Shown: positions 1 to 11,275 of the stretch, in pieces
How positions within the stretch are numbered: position 1 is the first letter of the stretch
How the letters are laid out: every line of letters starts with the position of its first letter
Source of the DNA: Pleurodeles waltl
Lineage: Eukaryota; Chordata; Amphibia; Caudata; Salamandridae
NCBI RefSeq assembly: GCF_031143425.1
Contig: NC_090442.1
Location: 427,197,776-427,261,775, forward strand
Direction: 5' to 3'
Length of the DNA: 64,000 bases
Translations under genes and position numbers: made by a program
Notes under the pieces: model-generated
What the model was told of the DNA's origin: nothing
Seen by the model: the letters and a program-made list of their open reading frames with translations, nothing else
The model's database searches: none

Positions 1-40
1 AGCGCGTTTAATAAATTTTTTGATTGATTGATTGATAAAA
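1..40 (+). repeat. Short retroelement tail with (TTGA)n-like microsatellite
   Basis: The window opens with a GCGC-TTTAATAAA-like stretch followed by repeats of GATT. Vertebrate L2/CR1-group LINEs and the SINEs that borrow their 3' ends often finish in such a tail. The body would lie outside the window, so the family cannot be named. Confidence 0.3.
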
Positions 41-211
41 ATAGGGTCAAATATTCAAATCTCATTAAGCTCAATGCACAATAAGATGTTAACGGGGTTC
101 CTGGCTACAAACACTACAGCGGAACTCTCCTGAAACAGAGACACATCACAATAGTAATGCAGTTACTTAAATGATGGAGTTGTTCAGTCACTGTTTGCAG
201 ATGCAAGCCCA

Positions 212-337
212 TTTTTAGTGCTGCATTTGCATAATTTTTTTACACAAAAAGCGGCGTAAACTTACAAAATATAATTGTATTTTGTAAGTTTGGGCCGCTT
301 TTGCTTCACAAAATGACGCAAATGCGGCGCTAAAAAA
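212..337. mobile_element. Palindromic (foldback) MITE
   Basis: The outer arms (TTTTTAGTGCTGCATTTGC on the left, its imperfect reverse complement on the right) and the inner arms (ACTTACAAAAT / ATTTTGTAAGT) pair across the whole 126 bp. The inner core is nearly identical to that of the element at 6017-6172, so both belong to one family. There is no coding capacity and no clear target duplication. Confidence 0.6.
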
Positions 338-656
338 CTGTAAATAAGTTGCACAGTGTGCATGCTAGTGCGATCGGTAATTGATCACAGTCACAAAACT
401 GAAAATGTTTATTACAGCCTTCCAACCAAAATGTGTTATTTTCTATTGGGTTCGAAAACCTTTACTGTTTGTGATAATTCTGAACACCTACACTGAAAAC
501 AAGCTGAAGCTAAAAATGCAGAGCGCAAATTCTAAGTACATTGTATCTTTTTAATGCAAATTAAATTACCAGTGGCTCAAAGTTTGAGGTCAGTGAGTTG
601 CTGCAACCAGCGCAGTATCTCTATCTGCCACTTTATAGTTAGATGAGGATACCTCG

Positions 657-764
657 GACCTGATTTATACTTCTTGATGCAAAACTTCACTAACGCAGTT
701 TTGCGTCAAAAAGGTTAGTGTTGACTTGCACCATTTTTTAACGCCACTTGGGCGTCAAATCTTC
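657..764 (+). mobile_element. 5' fragment of a non-autonomous DNA transposon (same family as 8282-9183)
   Basis: The sequence starts GGACCTGATTTATACTT, continues with an inverted pair around ACTAACGCAGTTTTGCGTC, then a GACTTGCACCATTT stretch. This matches in order the first hundred bases of the elements at 8282 and 59778. The rest of the element is missing. Confidence 0.55.
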
Positions 765-2238
765 ACCTGTAGGAGTTCCCGGTAGCACCAGCCCATGCCA
801 CATGGGCAGTGTTTTCCTTAGTCCTATGCTTGACATAATGCCAGTGTTGGCATTCTGAAAGATATGCACTCCACCTCAACACACTGTTGACCTCTCTGCT
901 ATGGACTGCTATTGTCCTGAACGTTCCATTTGGCAATTTAATGTACTCCTGCACTGCAAGACATTTTACCCAAACATGTCCCATGATATGTCCCTCAAAC
1001 CTGGACTTGTATTGTGTCCCAGTTAGATGGATTCCACAAATGGGGTCACAGACCTGGACATTGTATATACTTTGCACTGTTACACTTATAAATAAACACC
1101 ACCTACACAACAAGCATTTTTATGTGTGTTGTGAGACTTCTACTATGCCTTGTGTTTATGATATGTGTAACATGTCTCAAGTCACAGAGTGTCAGTACAA
1201 GAGTACATGTATATGTGGGCACATATCTATGCACATGGTGCCTACATGTTGTACGTTGATGTTGGCCTCATCCCCTACAATCAAATCACTGAACATGTGA
1301 TATATTCTGAAAACATGTATGCTACACCCACTACATACCGCAAGAATGGGTGTGAAACAGTCATCGGTCAATTTCGTCAGCTAGGAGTACAACTAGACAC
1401 ATTGGTGTGAAACAGAGGGACTCAAACTCATCCATTATTGCCACTGGTCAGTTTAGCAGGATAGGAATGATATGTAGGCAGTACTAATATGTCTCACAGT
1501 GACCAACACTCCAAAACAAAACACATACAATGTTAGCTGAATTCCCACACCTATCCTGTTCTGTACATGGTCAACATAGTCAGCTTGAGTGGTGGGAACA
1601 CTGGAGGATGGCAGGTGCACAGGTAAGTAGATGTGTTGTAGCTGCCAATGTCACAGCTCAGTCATAAGGAAGTGTTGAAAATGTCAAGAGAGGGATTTGG
1701 ATGCAGGACGGAGTCCCCAGGACAACACACAATTTGCACTATACACCCATGGGAAGACCCTGAGACCCAAGCATATGACACATGAAGTAAGGGAGTACCC
1801 AATAACATTTATTATGATAAATAAATCAATTAAACAATAATAATTAACACCTATCCTAATCTAACCTATCCTAACTATACTAAACCCACAATAGACCCTA
1901 ATGACTCTATGCTACACTTACCTTACACATTTAACTACACACTCTAAACATTCGGCCCCACCCCCTTTATATCACAGGAGACATGTAGGACAACATACAC
2001 TGAACTACACATTTATTAACTATAACTAAACAAATATATATTTTTTTGTATAAACCCATAAAAGCCCCAACATCACCCCAGACATAGTAAAATAAAAAAG
2101 TAGTAAATCCACCCCCAAACCTAGTTATCCTAACTAACCCACTAACCTATTCTAGACAACAACTAACCCCCTAATACTGACAAAAAAAACCTGAAAAAAG
2201 GAGTGGGAGTGAACTTGGGAGGAGTGACATCATGCCAT
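765..2238. other. No gene recognised; AT-rich 3' half
   Basis: Short open frames here show no domain I recognise. 1800-2200 is very AT-rich with several AATAAA-like hexamers. It lies downstream of the Myb-like remnant on the - strand, so it may be its 3' untranslated region. Confidence 0.4.
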
Positions 2239-2577
2239 TTAGAGATTGGCCCTTTTCAGTCTCCTCTTATTATTCTTGAGGGCCTTAGTATTTTTTGCCA
2301 CCTCCTTTTCAATGGAGTCCAACTTTTTGAGAACCTGTTGTACATCCCTCTGTAAATCAGTGATGGCACTAATGTCCATGGTGTGTTATGGTAGTAGAGG
2401 GTGAAGCAGCTGGAGCAATAAGTATTGGCAGCTGTAGGCCCCTGCACAGCTGTAGTGCTTGGTCCAGCCTGTGTAGGCAGTGTGGTTCCCCCTTGGCTGA
2501 ATGCCCAGAACTCACCAGTGGATCGCTCCGAATGATAGCGGCGTGCCATCCTCCTGAACCCAGATTCCACTGCAATA
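2239..2577 (-). pseudogene. C-terminal remnant of a Harbinger Myb-like accessory gene
   Basis: The last 46 codons (2379 down to 2239) are open and read as an amphipathic helix rich in Asp, Lys, Gln and Leu (begins MDISAITDLQRDVQQVLKKL), ending in a basic tail. Ahead of it, in a shifted frame, is a Thr/Pro/Ala-rich linker preceded by RRYHSERSTG. That layout (linker, then short C-terminal coiled coil) is typical of the Myb-like partner proteins of Harbinger transposons. The N-terminal Myb domain is not visible, and at least one frameshift separates linker and helix. A transposase remnant lies about 3 kb away on the same strand, so both may come from one old element. Confidence 0.5.
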
Positions 2578-2639
2578 TGTGCCTATAGCGGACTGCCCTC
2601 TACTGAAAGCCACGGAGTTGGTCGTTATTCATGGTGGCA

Positions 2640-3525
2640 GCTGTTAAAATTAGACAGGCAACCATCAGTGTCATCATTGTGTGGAGTAGGTACAGTAAAT
2701 TAGCTTATTATCTACATCGATTTAGCACATTCCAGATGATACAATGGCCCTGATGGATGAAATGACAATGCTGCCTTAGCACCATTTCCTTGACATCATA
2801 GCCACCCACAACCATATAAAGAATCAAACCTAGTTAGATCTGCTTAGATTTTGTACCATGTGTGACAATTCTAATGCAGCGTCAAATTAACATTGATCAG
2901 GGCCACTATTCCTCATCATCTGTGTCAAATTTTCTAACACACATCACCAGAAACTTGCATCTGTTATTGGGAGTATGGGATGCTGTTGGTAACCATAAGG
3001 GTTCAGTGTTGATAGGTACACATGCAAGCCAGATCAAAATGACTGTCACCTACACTGTGAGCATCACATCTACCTACACATTTGTTGTACCCACCCCCTG
3101 TGCCTCCAGGGGTATGACCAATGAGTTCAACATCTCAACTGTCCAGGTCTTCCACCAATGCATGCCCACTCATACATGGAGTCAGGGAGTGGACAATATG
3201 TTAGGTGATGACAAAAATGAAGTTGGTATCCATAGTCTCTCACTTCTACATTCATGTGTCCAGGTGTAGACACCCATCAATACCTGATCAGCCAATACCA
3301 TTCCTCACACACCCATAACCATGCCAGCACACATTTGTACTTGACCTCCATGCACGCCGATCAAATTCCATTTAGTTGTCATGTAGGTGGACTACAAGAT
3401 TATTGGCACCATGCTAGTAGACAAATGCCCACACATTCCTACATGTACATCACAATATAGGGATGGCCCAATTTGTTAAGAAAATTATGCATCACTGTGT
3501 TGTGTGAATGAGGGTGTGTTCCAGT
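2640..3525. other. No gene recognised
   Basis: Unique-looking sequence of moderate AT content. The one longer open frame (2862-3269, +) has no recognisable motif and its composition suggests chance. It probably includes internal or flanking sequence of the decayed Harbinger element whose coding remnants lie on either side. Confidence 0.35.
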
Positions 3526-3873
3526 GGAGAAGTGTGGCACAATGGTTAGAGCATCAGACCCTGATGCAGAGATTTGGCCCGGGACCAGGGTTCAATTCCT
3601 GCCTCAGCGGGTCTTGGTCTCAATTCCCTTGGACCAGATAATTCTTGCCTGGTGCCTAATCTAATTAATGGGTACCACTCTGTAACTCTGGGCAATAGCT
3701 TGCTTAATCTCCACAATGGCCCTCACAGCACTTGGATGCCTGGCTTCACCCTGGGGGTACCAAGGAATGGGCGCCTCACAGGGAAAAGCCAGGAGGGGTT
3801 AAACAGAGGTATGCGTACAGCGCCTTGAGACCCTAACGGGTGAGTAGTGCGCTATACAAGTGCAAAGTTTACA
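3526..3873 (+). mobile_element. tRNA-derived SINE
   Basis: The head is tRNA-like. An A-box-like TGGCACAATGGTTAGAGC lies at 3534 and a B-box GGTTCAATTCC at 3589-3599, about 55 bp apart, as expected for an internal Pol III promoter. The acceptor stem does not fold and no discriminator/CCA context exists, so this is not a working tRNA gene. A unique body follows, ending in GCGCCTTGAGACCC and GTGCGCTATACAAG. That 3' end resembles the LINE-shared tails of vertebrate SINEs. Newts carry tRNA-Glu-derived SINEs and the A-box region is compatible with that, but the assignment is inference. No clear flanking duplication is visible. Confidence 0.65.
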
Positions 3874-5233
3874 GTTTTTCCAGTGCCATTACATACACAA
3901 CGGTGCACATCTGAGTCACATAAGGAGCTACATGTGGCTTGTCATCACCTTGTTTACATAATGCTGGCCATTGAGCGCCAGAAGCCTCACATGATATGAC
4001 TATCTGCTTGTGCGCGGGGAACCACTTAAATGTGACACATTGTCACCATCCATCGTAATCTGATTTCTGGACATTTTACAGCTCATCACTCCTAGCATTG
4101 GGTGCTGAACACATGACTCACTCACACTAAACACTTCAACACTACACAGGACAAACAAAGTCACACTTACTGGATACATCTGGATCCTCAAATCTTTCCA
4201 CTTTACCTATGGTGTAGGGGGAGGTCCACCTGAAATATATGGATGGAAAACCATGATTAATATCACATAACTGTCACTACCAGTGGGCGACATATGGCAG
4301 TATGTGCTATTTCAGAAGAGTGAGGCATTCATCCAGGTTGTGGACAGTGCAACAGACACACCACTGCATACTCACAATGAGACTGTCACTCTGGTATATG
4401 AGAGACATAGATCTGCACTCTTACACTGGGCCTGAGACTCATGCATTGCTACACCCTGCAACAACCATGTGTGGCTAATCTGCAGAAGATGGAACTCCAT
4501 GGTTGAGGGGGAGTTGGGTGACAGAAAAATGACACGACCCTTGTGCTCTGCAAGACAACTTATGTAGGTATTCTGGCTTGTCCTGTCAAGCACACAGAGG
4601 CACTTTGTGGAAGACAAGCGGCAAAATAGTTAGTCTGCAATTCACATGCATTGTGTGATCTATGACTGATGTGTGATTTCAACGGATTTAGTGTGCATGC
4701 TCCATTTCTCCTATTGCTTATCATACCTGGGCTAATCATGTTGGGCATTGTCACCAATGATGTCCCCACCTTGTCACACATGCCCCATGGAGCCATTGGA
4801 AATCTCACACTGGGTTGGTTTAGTAGTCTGTTCAAACTTTACCGCCCCACCATTTCTTGACATCCACTGCCTCATGTGTGGATCCCTTATTTAGTTCCCT
4901 TTTAGACATGTTGTTGTTGTGTGTGATGTGCTATTGTTATACAAGTTGGCAACGTGGATGTAAATTATATGTAGTGGTCCATAAACTGTGTCCTTCAGTT
5001 GTGACATTCAAGTGATGGGGCTAATTGTGATGTGTGTGATGATAGCAGTTCACTCTTTTACTTCACATGTGATGCTGCTACAGTACGCTTCAGATTTGTA
5101 TTTGTGACAATCTCCCTTAGGTTAGACTGCTAATCCTAAAGTATATGTTGGAGAGATTGAAGACACCAAAGCCAGATTGTGTGGATGAGTGAGATGTTTA
5201 TTGACTAAATTTACAAGGTGAGTCACGTGATGA
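3874..5233. other. No gene recognised
   Basis: Several short open frames overlap on both strands without a recognisable motif. The stretch lies between the SINE and a transposase remnant, and is most simply old transposon-internal sequence. Confidence 0.3.
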
Positions 5234-5612
5234 TTATGTGAAGAAGTTCTGTACAATTTGCAGTCTGCTGCATATTCTAGCAGTTGTGTTGTGATCTTCC
5301 CCCTCATTTACTTCTCCACCATCCTCCTCTTCAGGCAGGTCATCAACCTGCTCATATAATGGTATGCTGATCCATACACATATGTTGTGCAGGTTGGCAC
5401 AGGTCAATATGATCTTGCAGACCATGTCTGGGGCATATAGAAAGCTGCCTCCTGGCATGTCCAGGCACCTGAATCTGGACTTCAGGATGCCAAATGTCCT
5501 CCCACAAAGGTCCATGTCCTCCGATGACCCTCATTATATGCACACTCTGCTGCTGTGCTTGGGTTGTGAAATGGGATCATTATCCATGGCTGTATGCCAT
5601 AACCCAGATCCA
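5234..5612 (-). pseudogene. Harbinger transposase, last-exon remnant
   Basis: Read from 5612 downwards, the frame begins after a CTTTGCAG acceptor with a decayed form of the GDSGYG motif (second catalytic Asp), then PWIMIPFHNPSTAAE, YNEGHRRTW and, after a one-base frame slip, RTFGILKSRFRCLDMPGG and KIILTCANLHNICV. These are the conserved C-terminal blocks of PIF/Harbinger DDE transposases. It ends in an acidic tail (EEEDGG). The frameshift falls near the position of the third catalytic residue. The acceptor just before GDSGY is at the same place as the intron in copies A, C and E. Confidence 0.75.
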
Positions 5613-6016
5613 CTGCAAAAGATTACAGGAGTAAATCATTGTGAGGGCTTGCAAGATGTAAGTCACATAGCATGGCAGTTGATATTAGGATCTGGTTGTG
5701 GCTCACACGTATGTGTGTTTTGGTGTGCATTCCTAACCTTGTGTGATCTTTCCTCAGCACTAGATTGTTGGACATGACAACCTTGTGTATCGTTCAAGGA
5801 CCTAGAACACTTCATTTGGATTCCACACTGATAGTCATTCTGTATGTATCATGAGTTTTGTAGTGCACATTTGTATCATTGTGCTATCAGTAGAGGGGAC
5901 ATGACACATCCGGACAACACAACAGGGTCAGATGTGGTAGCAACATGGTTGCACTACAGTGCCTGGACATCAGATCACTTTTGACATGTATCAGTGCAGA
6001 TGAGGTGTGACTCTCA

Positions 6017-6172
6017 GGGTCTAATTTATGAAAAGTTAGAGCTGCGCTTACATCACTTTTTGATGCAAAAGTGGTGCTAACTTACAAAATATTATTATAT
6101 TTTGTAAGTTTGTGCCACTTGTGGAAAAAAAAAAGACTTAAAAGTGGTGCTAACTTTTCATAAATCAGGCCC
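6017..6172. mobile_element. Palindromic MITE with terminal inverted repeats
   Basis: The left end GGGTCTAATTTATGAAAAG matches the reverse complement of the right end (GGGCCTGATTTATGAAAAG) with two differences. The interior is a long hairpin around ACTTACAAAATAT. It shares its core with the element at 212-337. Candidate 3-bp flanks are TCA/TTA, not identical. There is no coding capacity. Confidence 0.65.
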
Positions 6173-8278
6173 TTAGCACCTATGAAATTGGTTAGTGTGA
6201 CTGCACACCATGTCTCCTAAATTGGCTGCTGTGTCCTGCAACATTTCAACAATGCAAGGATGCCCCATGTGTGACATGTTACTTGGTAACCCTTTGTTGT
6301 CTCCTGCTCCAGTTGCACATGTGTAGCCATGCACCATTGCTACCTGCCCTACACCAGGGTACCTGGCTATCTGCCATGTGGAGGCGAATGTATCTGTGCT
6401 GGACGGTACACTGCCCTGGACAAAGGCTTTTTTGATGGCCAATTGGCTCTTTCTGTGTGTGCAGAATGTATTTGTGCCACATTCATCTGAGTTCATAGCA
6501 CCATCTACCTCCTATTTGCTAACTGCATACTGCACCCCTGGGGTGGTATTTGTTTCTTGGCACTTCCTGAGGTCTTGGGGGACACCAACATGTGAGTCTG
6601 CACCTTCATGCTATGTATTCTGTAGTGACAGACCTGTAGCAAGAAATATTGCACACCCCTTCCACGCTACATGCAGCATAGGAGAGTGGCCAATTTAGGA
6701 TGTGGCTTAAAGTAATGTAGAAATGGTCATCTGCCAAGATGTACATACAGTGCAGGCCATGACTATGAAACTGTGGTCTATAACATTGTTCCCTTGGTGT
6801 TCCAGAGTGGCAGCTTATGTTTGTCAGACATGAGGTGTCTAAGGCTGTGTATCCCATTGTCACAGGATTATCAACATAACTAACGGTGTCTCTCCTATAT
6901 TCCTAAACAATACTGTGCATTTCTACTGTCAACATATGCACAGTGCAGGCTATGGGATATAGCTCAGCTACTTAGGAAATGTGTCCCTTGGCACAGTGCA
7001 CGTGAGGTCAGTGATCTCCTTTTGTCTCCTGCTGGGTCCCACTATGACATCCATGATCTGCACTGTCTGACTGTGTCTCTGCCCTGTGTTAGGCCATTTC
7101 TTATATCTGGTACAGACATGATGGTGTTGTGAGTCAGTGAGTGTTGCATGTGAGGTTGCACTACAGTGACTGTGGGTACACTTCTAACACATCTGGCACT
7201 TGGTATGTGTTAGTGATTGATCTTGTATTCCTATGTGTGTGAGCCACTGCATCAGGCAGTTGTCTCTGCACATTACAGGTAAGTTAGGTATGTGTTGATG
7301 AGATGCAGTAGGTATTGGCACAAGTTGTCTGGTGTTTGATATTTGGAAAGTACTAGTGGGGCACTCAATATGTATGTATCAAGAAAGGAAACACTCCAGG
7401 ACAATTCCAAATAGTAACATTTGGGGAAGCATATTTCCAAGAGTCATAGTAAATATGCAAAAAGATATAAGTAAATAGGTGAAAGTCATATGGGTGTATA
7501 AATTCTAGTCTATCAAATAATGATGGCTTTAATGTTGATAAATTAACAGAAACACAAAAAAGATAAAGATATTACATATATAGACCAAAATACATGCATA
7601 AACATAGGAAGTGAAAACACTTTTCCACTCAATCCAAAAACACAGTAAAAAAATAAATATCCATTTGTATATCCCAAATACAATTTGGCTCGATACAAGA
7701 ACAAAATTGGAGGTTGGTGTCCACGCTTATCAATTTCTAACAGTCCATTCTCTGTAAAATATCAGCCAATTGACAGAACTCCAAATCATAGGATGTATCT
7801 CCAAATTGTACAATCTCTAAACATCTGTCCATGGATAATGATATATTTCAGCACATATAAGAACTCATAACCGCCAACACATGCTTTGTACCAATCTGGA
7901 CTTCATCAAGGCAAATGAGGATGTTAGTTGTACCTTCAATAATATGCTCATTTTACTTCATCGTACAATTTCCTAAAATGGCATTCTTTAAATTTCAAAT
8001 TATCAAGAGCTATCTTTTACAGATTGAGCGACGATCCCATTCTGCACACAGAGTCTAGCGTTTATACCTAGACCTATACCAATTTGAATTTTGAACCTTT
8101 TAAATACACTGCATCCCGCCCTAGGTGCTGTCTAGGGCATACGGTCACTGCCATGGTGTCAGTGATTTTTTTCTCTTAATAGCATGTTAACTTGGTTAGA
8201 AAATGCATGATACACTGTACATCAGATCTGCTAGAGCATTTTTAAATATCAAGAAAAATAATAAAATAATGTGCAGAA
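6173..8278. other. No gene recognised
   Basis: The open frame at 6173-6496 (-) and the short frames to 7870 have no recognisable motif. 7400-8280 is AT-rich and looks non-coding. Nothing here is supported as a gene. Confidence 0.35.
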
Positions 8279-8281
8279 TTA

Positions 8282-9183
8282 GGCCCTGATTTATACTTTT
8301 GGTACAAAACTGCACCAATGCAGTTTTGCAGCAAAAGGTTTAGCACCGGCTTGCACCATTTCTGAGCACCAGCCAGGAACCATATATATGGAATTGTGAA
8401 AGCTGGTGCACAGGGTAGGCTAGCATAAAAAAAAATGAAGTTAGCCGGGTGGGGCTGGCGGTACGGAAGAAGAGGGTTTTGCACCAAACAATTATGTTAG
8501 ATTAGAGTACAAAAGAATGACTCTAACCAGCCTAGCATCATTTTCTGATGCAAAACCATCCATACAACATGACTTCTGTCTTAGGAAAGACAGGAGTCAT
8601 GCCCACCACCCCAATGGCCAGCACAGGGGACCATGGTACCCTGGGCATGGCCATTGCACCTAGTGCCATTTAAGGGGGGGCACTTCAGGGCCCCCAATGG
8701 CACATAAAGAAAATACTTACCTGTACTTACCTATACCTGCCTGGGATGGGGCACCCCACCCTCTGCTGTCCCTCTGGTGTGGATGGGGGTGTCCCTGGGA
8801 GGGCTCCTGTGGGCTTATTCCATGGTGTTCTACCATGGAAATAGGCCCACAGGTCCCCTAATGCCTGCCCTGACTTAGGTGTTAATTATGGTGCAAAGCA
8901 AGCTTTGCACCATTATTTGACTCCTCCTACCCCACATGCGTGATTTTAGCACAGGGGATAAATATGGTGCTAAGGCCATAGAATCACTTTTTGCAAGGGA
9001 ACAGCTACCTTGCACCTCATTGATGCAAAGTAGGTTTCCACAACCAAAAAATGACCTTAACTCCATAAATGTGGGGCTAGACAGGTCTAGTACCAAAGTA
9101 TAAATATGGAGCTAGATGTGAACCAAATTTGTGGTGTAAAAAAATGAAGCAAATTCGGCGCAAAATAAGTATAAATATGCCCC
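8282..9183 (+). mobile_element. Non-autonomous DNA transposon, about 0.9 kb (copy 1)
   Basis: The ends are inverted: GGCCCTGATTTATACTT on the left, and GGGGCATATTTATACTT as the reverse complement of the right. A second copy lies at 59778-60546 in the same orientation, sharing the inner blocks (TTGCACCGGCTTGCACC, CCATGGAAATAGGCCCACAG, TTTAGCACAGGGGATAAATATGG). TTA flanks both ends exactly, which fits Harbinger. However AATGTGCAG also occurs on both sides (8268-8276 and 9186-9194), which would fit an 8-9-bp duplication as in hAT elements. The superfamily is therefore unresolved. No long reading frame exists. Confidence 0.7.
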
Positions 9184-9898
9184 TTAATGTGCAGGCTATA
9201 ATAGAAAATAATGCATTTAAATGCTAAAATTATCGTAGGCAAATGATGGAGCATCTCAGGTGTGCTCTAGACAAGGTCAACATATCTTTTCACCCTTGCA
9301 GAAGGGGTGGAGACAAAGTCAGCATACATAATTAAATCAACATTTAAACTGACAGTATGACCAATGTGCCCACAAAAGGAAAACCCAAGTTTGGAATAAA
9401 GTAATGGGCTTTATTACAAGCTGAGACTCGGGTTCATATAAACAATTCTCAAGACAAAGCTATAAAGATACATAGGGCCAGATGTATCAAACTATTTTGC
9501 ATTCGCAAACAGTGCGAATCGCAGATTTTGGCCGTTTGCGAATGCAAAAACGTGGTCTGCGATGCATGAAAGGCACTCGCAGGCCAAAAACAAGGAATCA
9601 CAAAATTTGTGAATTTTAGTGAAGCGACATGGTTTTGCGTGTCGCATTTTGCTTCTCGCAATTTGCGACATGAAATATCGAATCACTATTAGCATTTCGC
9701 AAATTGCGAGTCGGAATAGCGACTTGCAAATACAGATTCGGTATTTCACGTCGGAAATTGCGAGCCGCAAAATGCGACACGTAAAACCATGTCGCAATTC
9801 GATGCATCAAAAAATTTGCAAATTGTGAATTTTCGCAGAATGGCCTTTTGCACATGCAAATTACCACGGAGTGAAACCAGGTGGTAACCAGGTGCAAC

Positions 9899-9908
9899 CT
9901 ATATAAAG
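9899..9908 (+). promoter_or_regulatory. TATA box of the element E transposase gene
   Basis: CTATATAAAG lies about 32 bp upstream of the first ATG of the transposase reading frame (9940). Distance and sequence match a TATA box, though a start site that close would leave almost no 5' leader. No transcript evidence is available. Confidence 0.45.
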
Positions 9909-9939
9909 AGGCCCAGAATGCCTTAGACTCTTTTCCACA

Positions 9940-11061
9940 ATGGCTGCACTCTACGTCATGGCGAGGAGAATGAGGATCTTGTCAGGTTTGAGGAGAGGGA
10001 GGAGGAGACAGGGGCGCATTTTTTGAGAGTGTGCATTACCCTGTTTGACCAGACTTAGGAGGAAATATATGAGAAGTACAGGTTGAACTCAGCCATGATA
10101 CTTGACCTGATAGCTGAGCTACAACCCATACTGCAGCGCACAACACATAGGACTAACAGCATACCCACCCATGTGCAGGTATTATGCTCCCTGCACCTAC
10201 TTGCCTGAGGGAGCTATCAAGAGGTCATAGCAGCAGCTGGAGGAGTATCACAGAGTGCCCTCTCTAGATTTTTCAATGCATTTCTAAACGCCATGCCAGT
10301 ACATCAGATTCCCCCACACCCCACACGAAATACGCAGACAAAAATAGATTTCTACCAGATAGCACAGTTCCCCACGTCCTATGTGCCATAGATGGGACAC
10401 ATGTTGCAATCTGTCCACCATCGGCCACAGAGTATGTGTACCGCAAATGTAAATACCAACATTCCATGAATATACAGGTGATATGCAATGCCTCCTACAT
10501 CATAACTGATCTCGTGGCCAGGTACCCAGGGAGCACACATGATTCATACATCTTTCGCCACAGCGGGATTCACACAAGACTGCTAGCTGGCGAATTTGGT
10601 GAAGGATATCTACTAGGTATTTTCCCTCTGTACACTGGTGCATTGATGGCAGTGTGACGTCAGATGGCTCAGCTACTCATTATACCCTCTGTTCCTTCCA
10701 GGAGACAGTGCCTACACAGTGCGCACCTACATGATGACACCCTATCTAAATCCTGCAACACCAGCAGAGCGGAGATACAATTCAGCACACAGGGCAACAC
10801 GCAATGTGGTGTAGTGTACCTTTGGCCTGCTGAAGAATCACTTCGGGTGCATCCACAAAAGTGGAGGGGCACTACAGTACAGCCCGGACACGACCTGTAG
10901 AATAGTGGCCACATGTGCGATCTTGCACAATATAGCTACCACCAGGGGCATACCTGTGGAAATATCAGATCCAGACTGAGATGAGGATGATGATCCCATA
11001 CCACCTCTACAGCCAGGACCAGTGCAGCAGAGGGCAGACAAAGGCGTTCTGACATCTCACA
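9940..11061 (+). pseudogene. Harbinger DDE transposase of element E (broken)
   Basis: Two exons are visible. Exon 1 runs to 10616 and carries the helix region LYEKYRLNSAMILDLIAELQ (after correcting a shift) and the first catalytic block AIDGTHVAICPP, then RKCKYQHSMNIQVIC and PGSTHDSYIF. An 85-nt intron (GT 10617, AG 10701) splits the Gly codon just before the second catalytic block GDSAYTVRTYMMTPY. Exon 2 ends with FGLLKNHFGCIHKSGGALQY and ATCAILHNIA. Damage includes a frameshift near the start, a stop in the HLLA-GSY block, and a TAG exactly where the third catalytic Glu of the (I/V)ERTFG motif should be. Function (element excision and integration) is known for the family; this copy cannot encode it. 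Confidence 0.85.
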
Positions 11062-11275
11062 CAACCATTTCAGATGTAAGTAATGACAACACCACCTCAC
11101 TGACATGTGTTCTGGTAGTAAGCACCTTTATTACCTTGACTTCAGGTAACATACGTGCCACTAGGAAAAAAAAGAAACACATGTGTCATAAATGAGCCAT
11201 TTACAGTGTCTCACTATTGTCTTCATAGTTTACTGTAAATGAACATGTGCAGTCAGTCCCCTGTGGCCATCAAAG

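Noticed and set aside
763..1113. A 116-codon - strand frame as a small gene
   Set aside because: No domain, no splice or promoter context, and an overlapping opposite frame of equal length.
3534..3602. A functional tRNA gene at the A/B-box pair
   Set aside because: Only the promoter-like half fits; no acceptor stem closes and the sequence continues into a SINE body.
9449..9897. Overlapping frames of about 70-100 codons at the left end of element E
   Set aside because: They arise from palindromic subterminal repeats and are open on both strands by symmetry.
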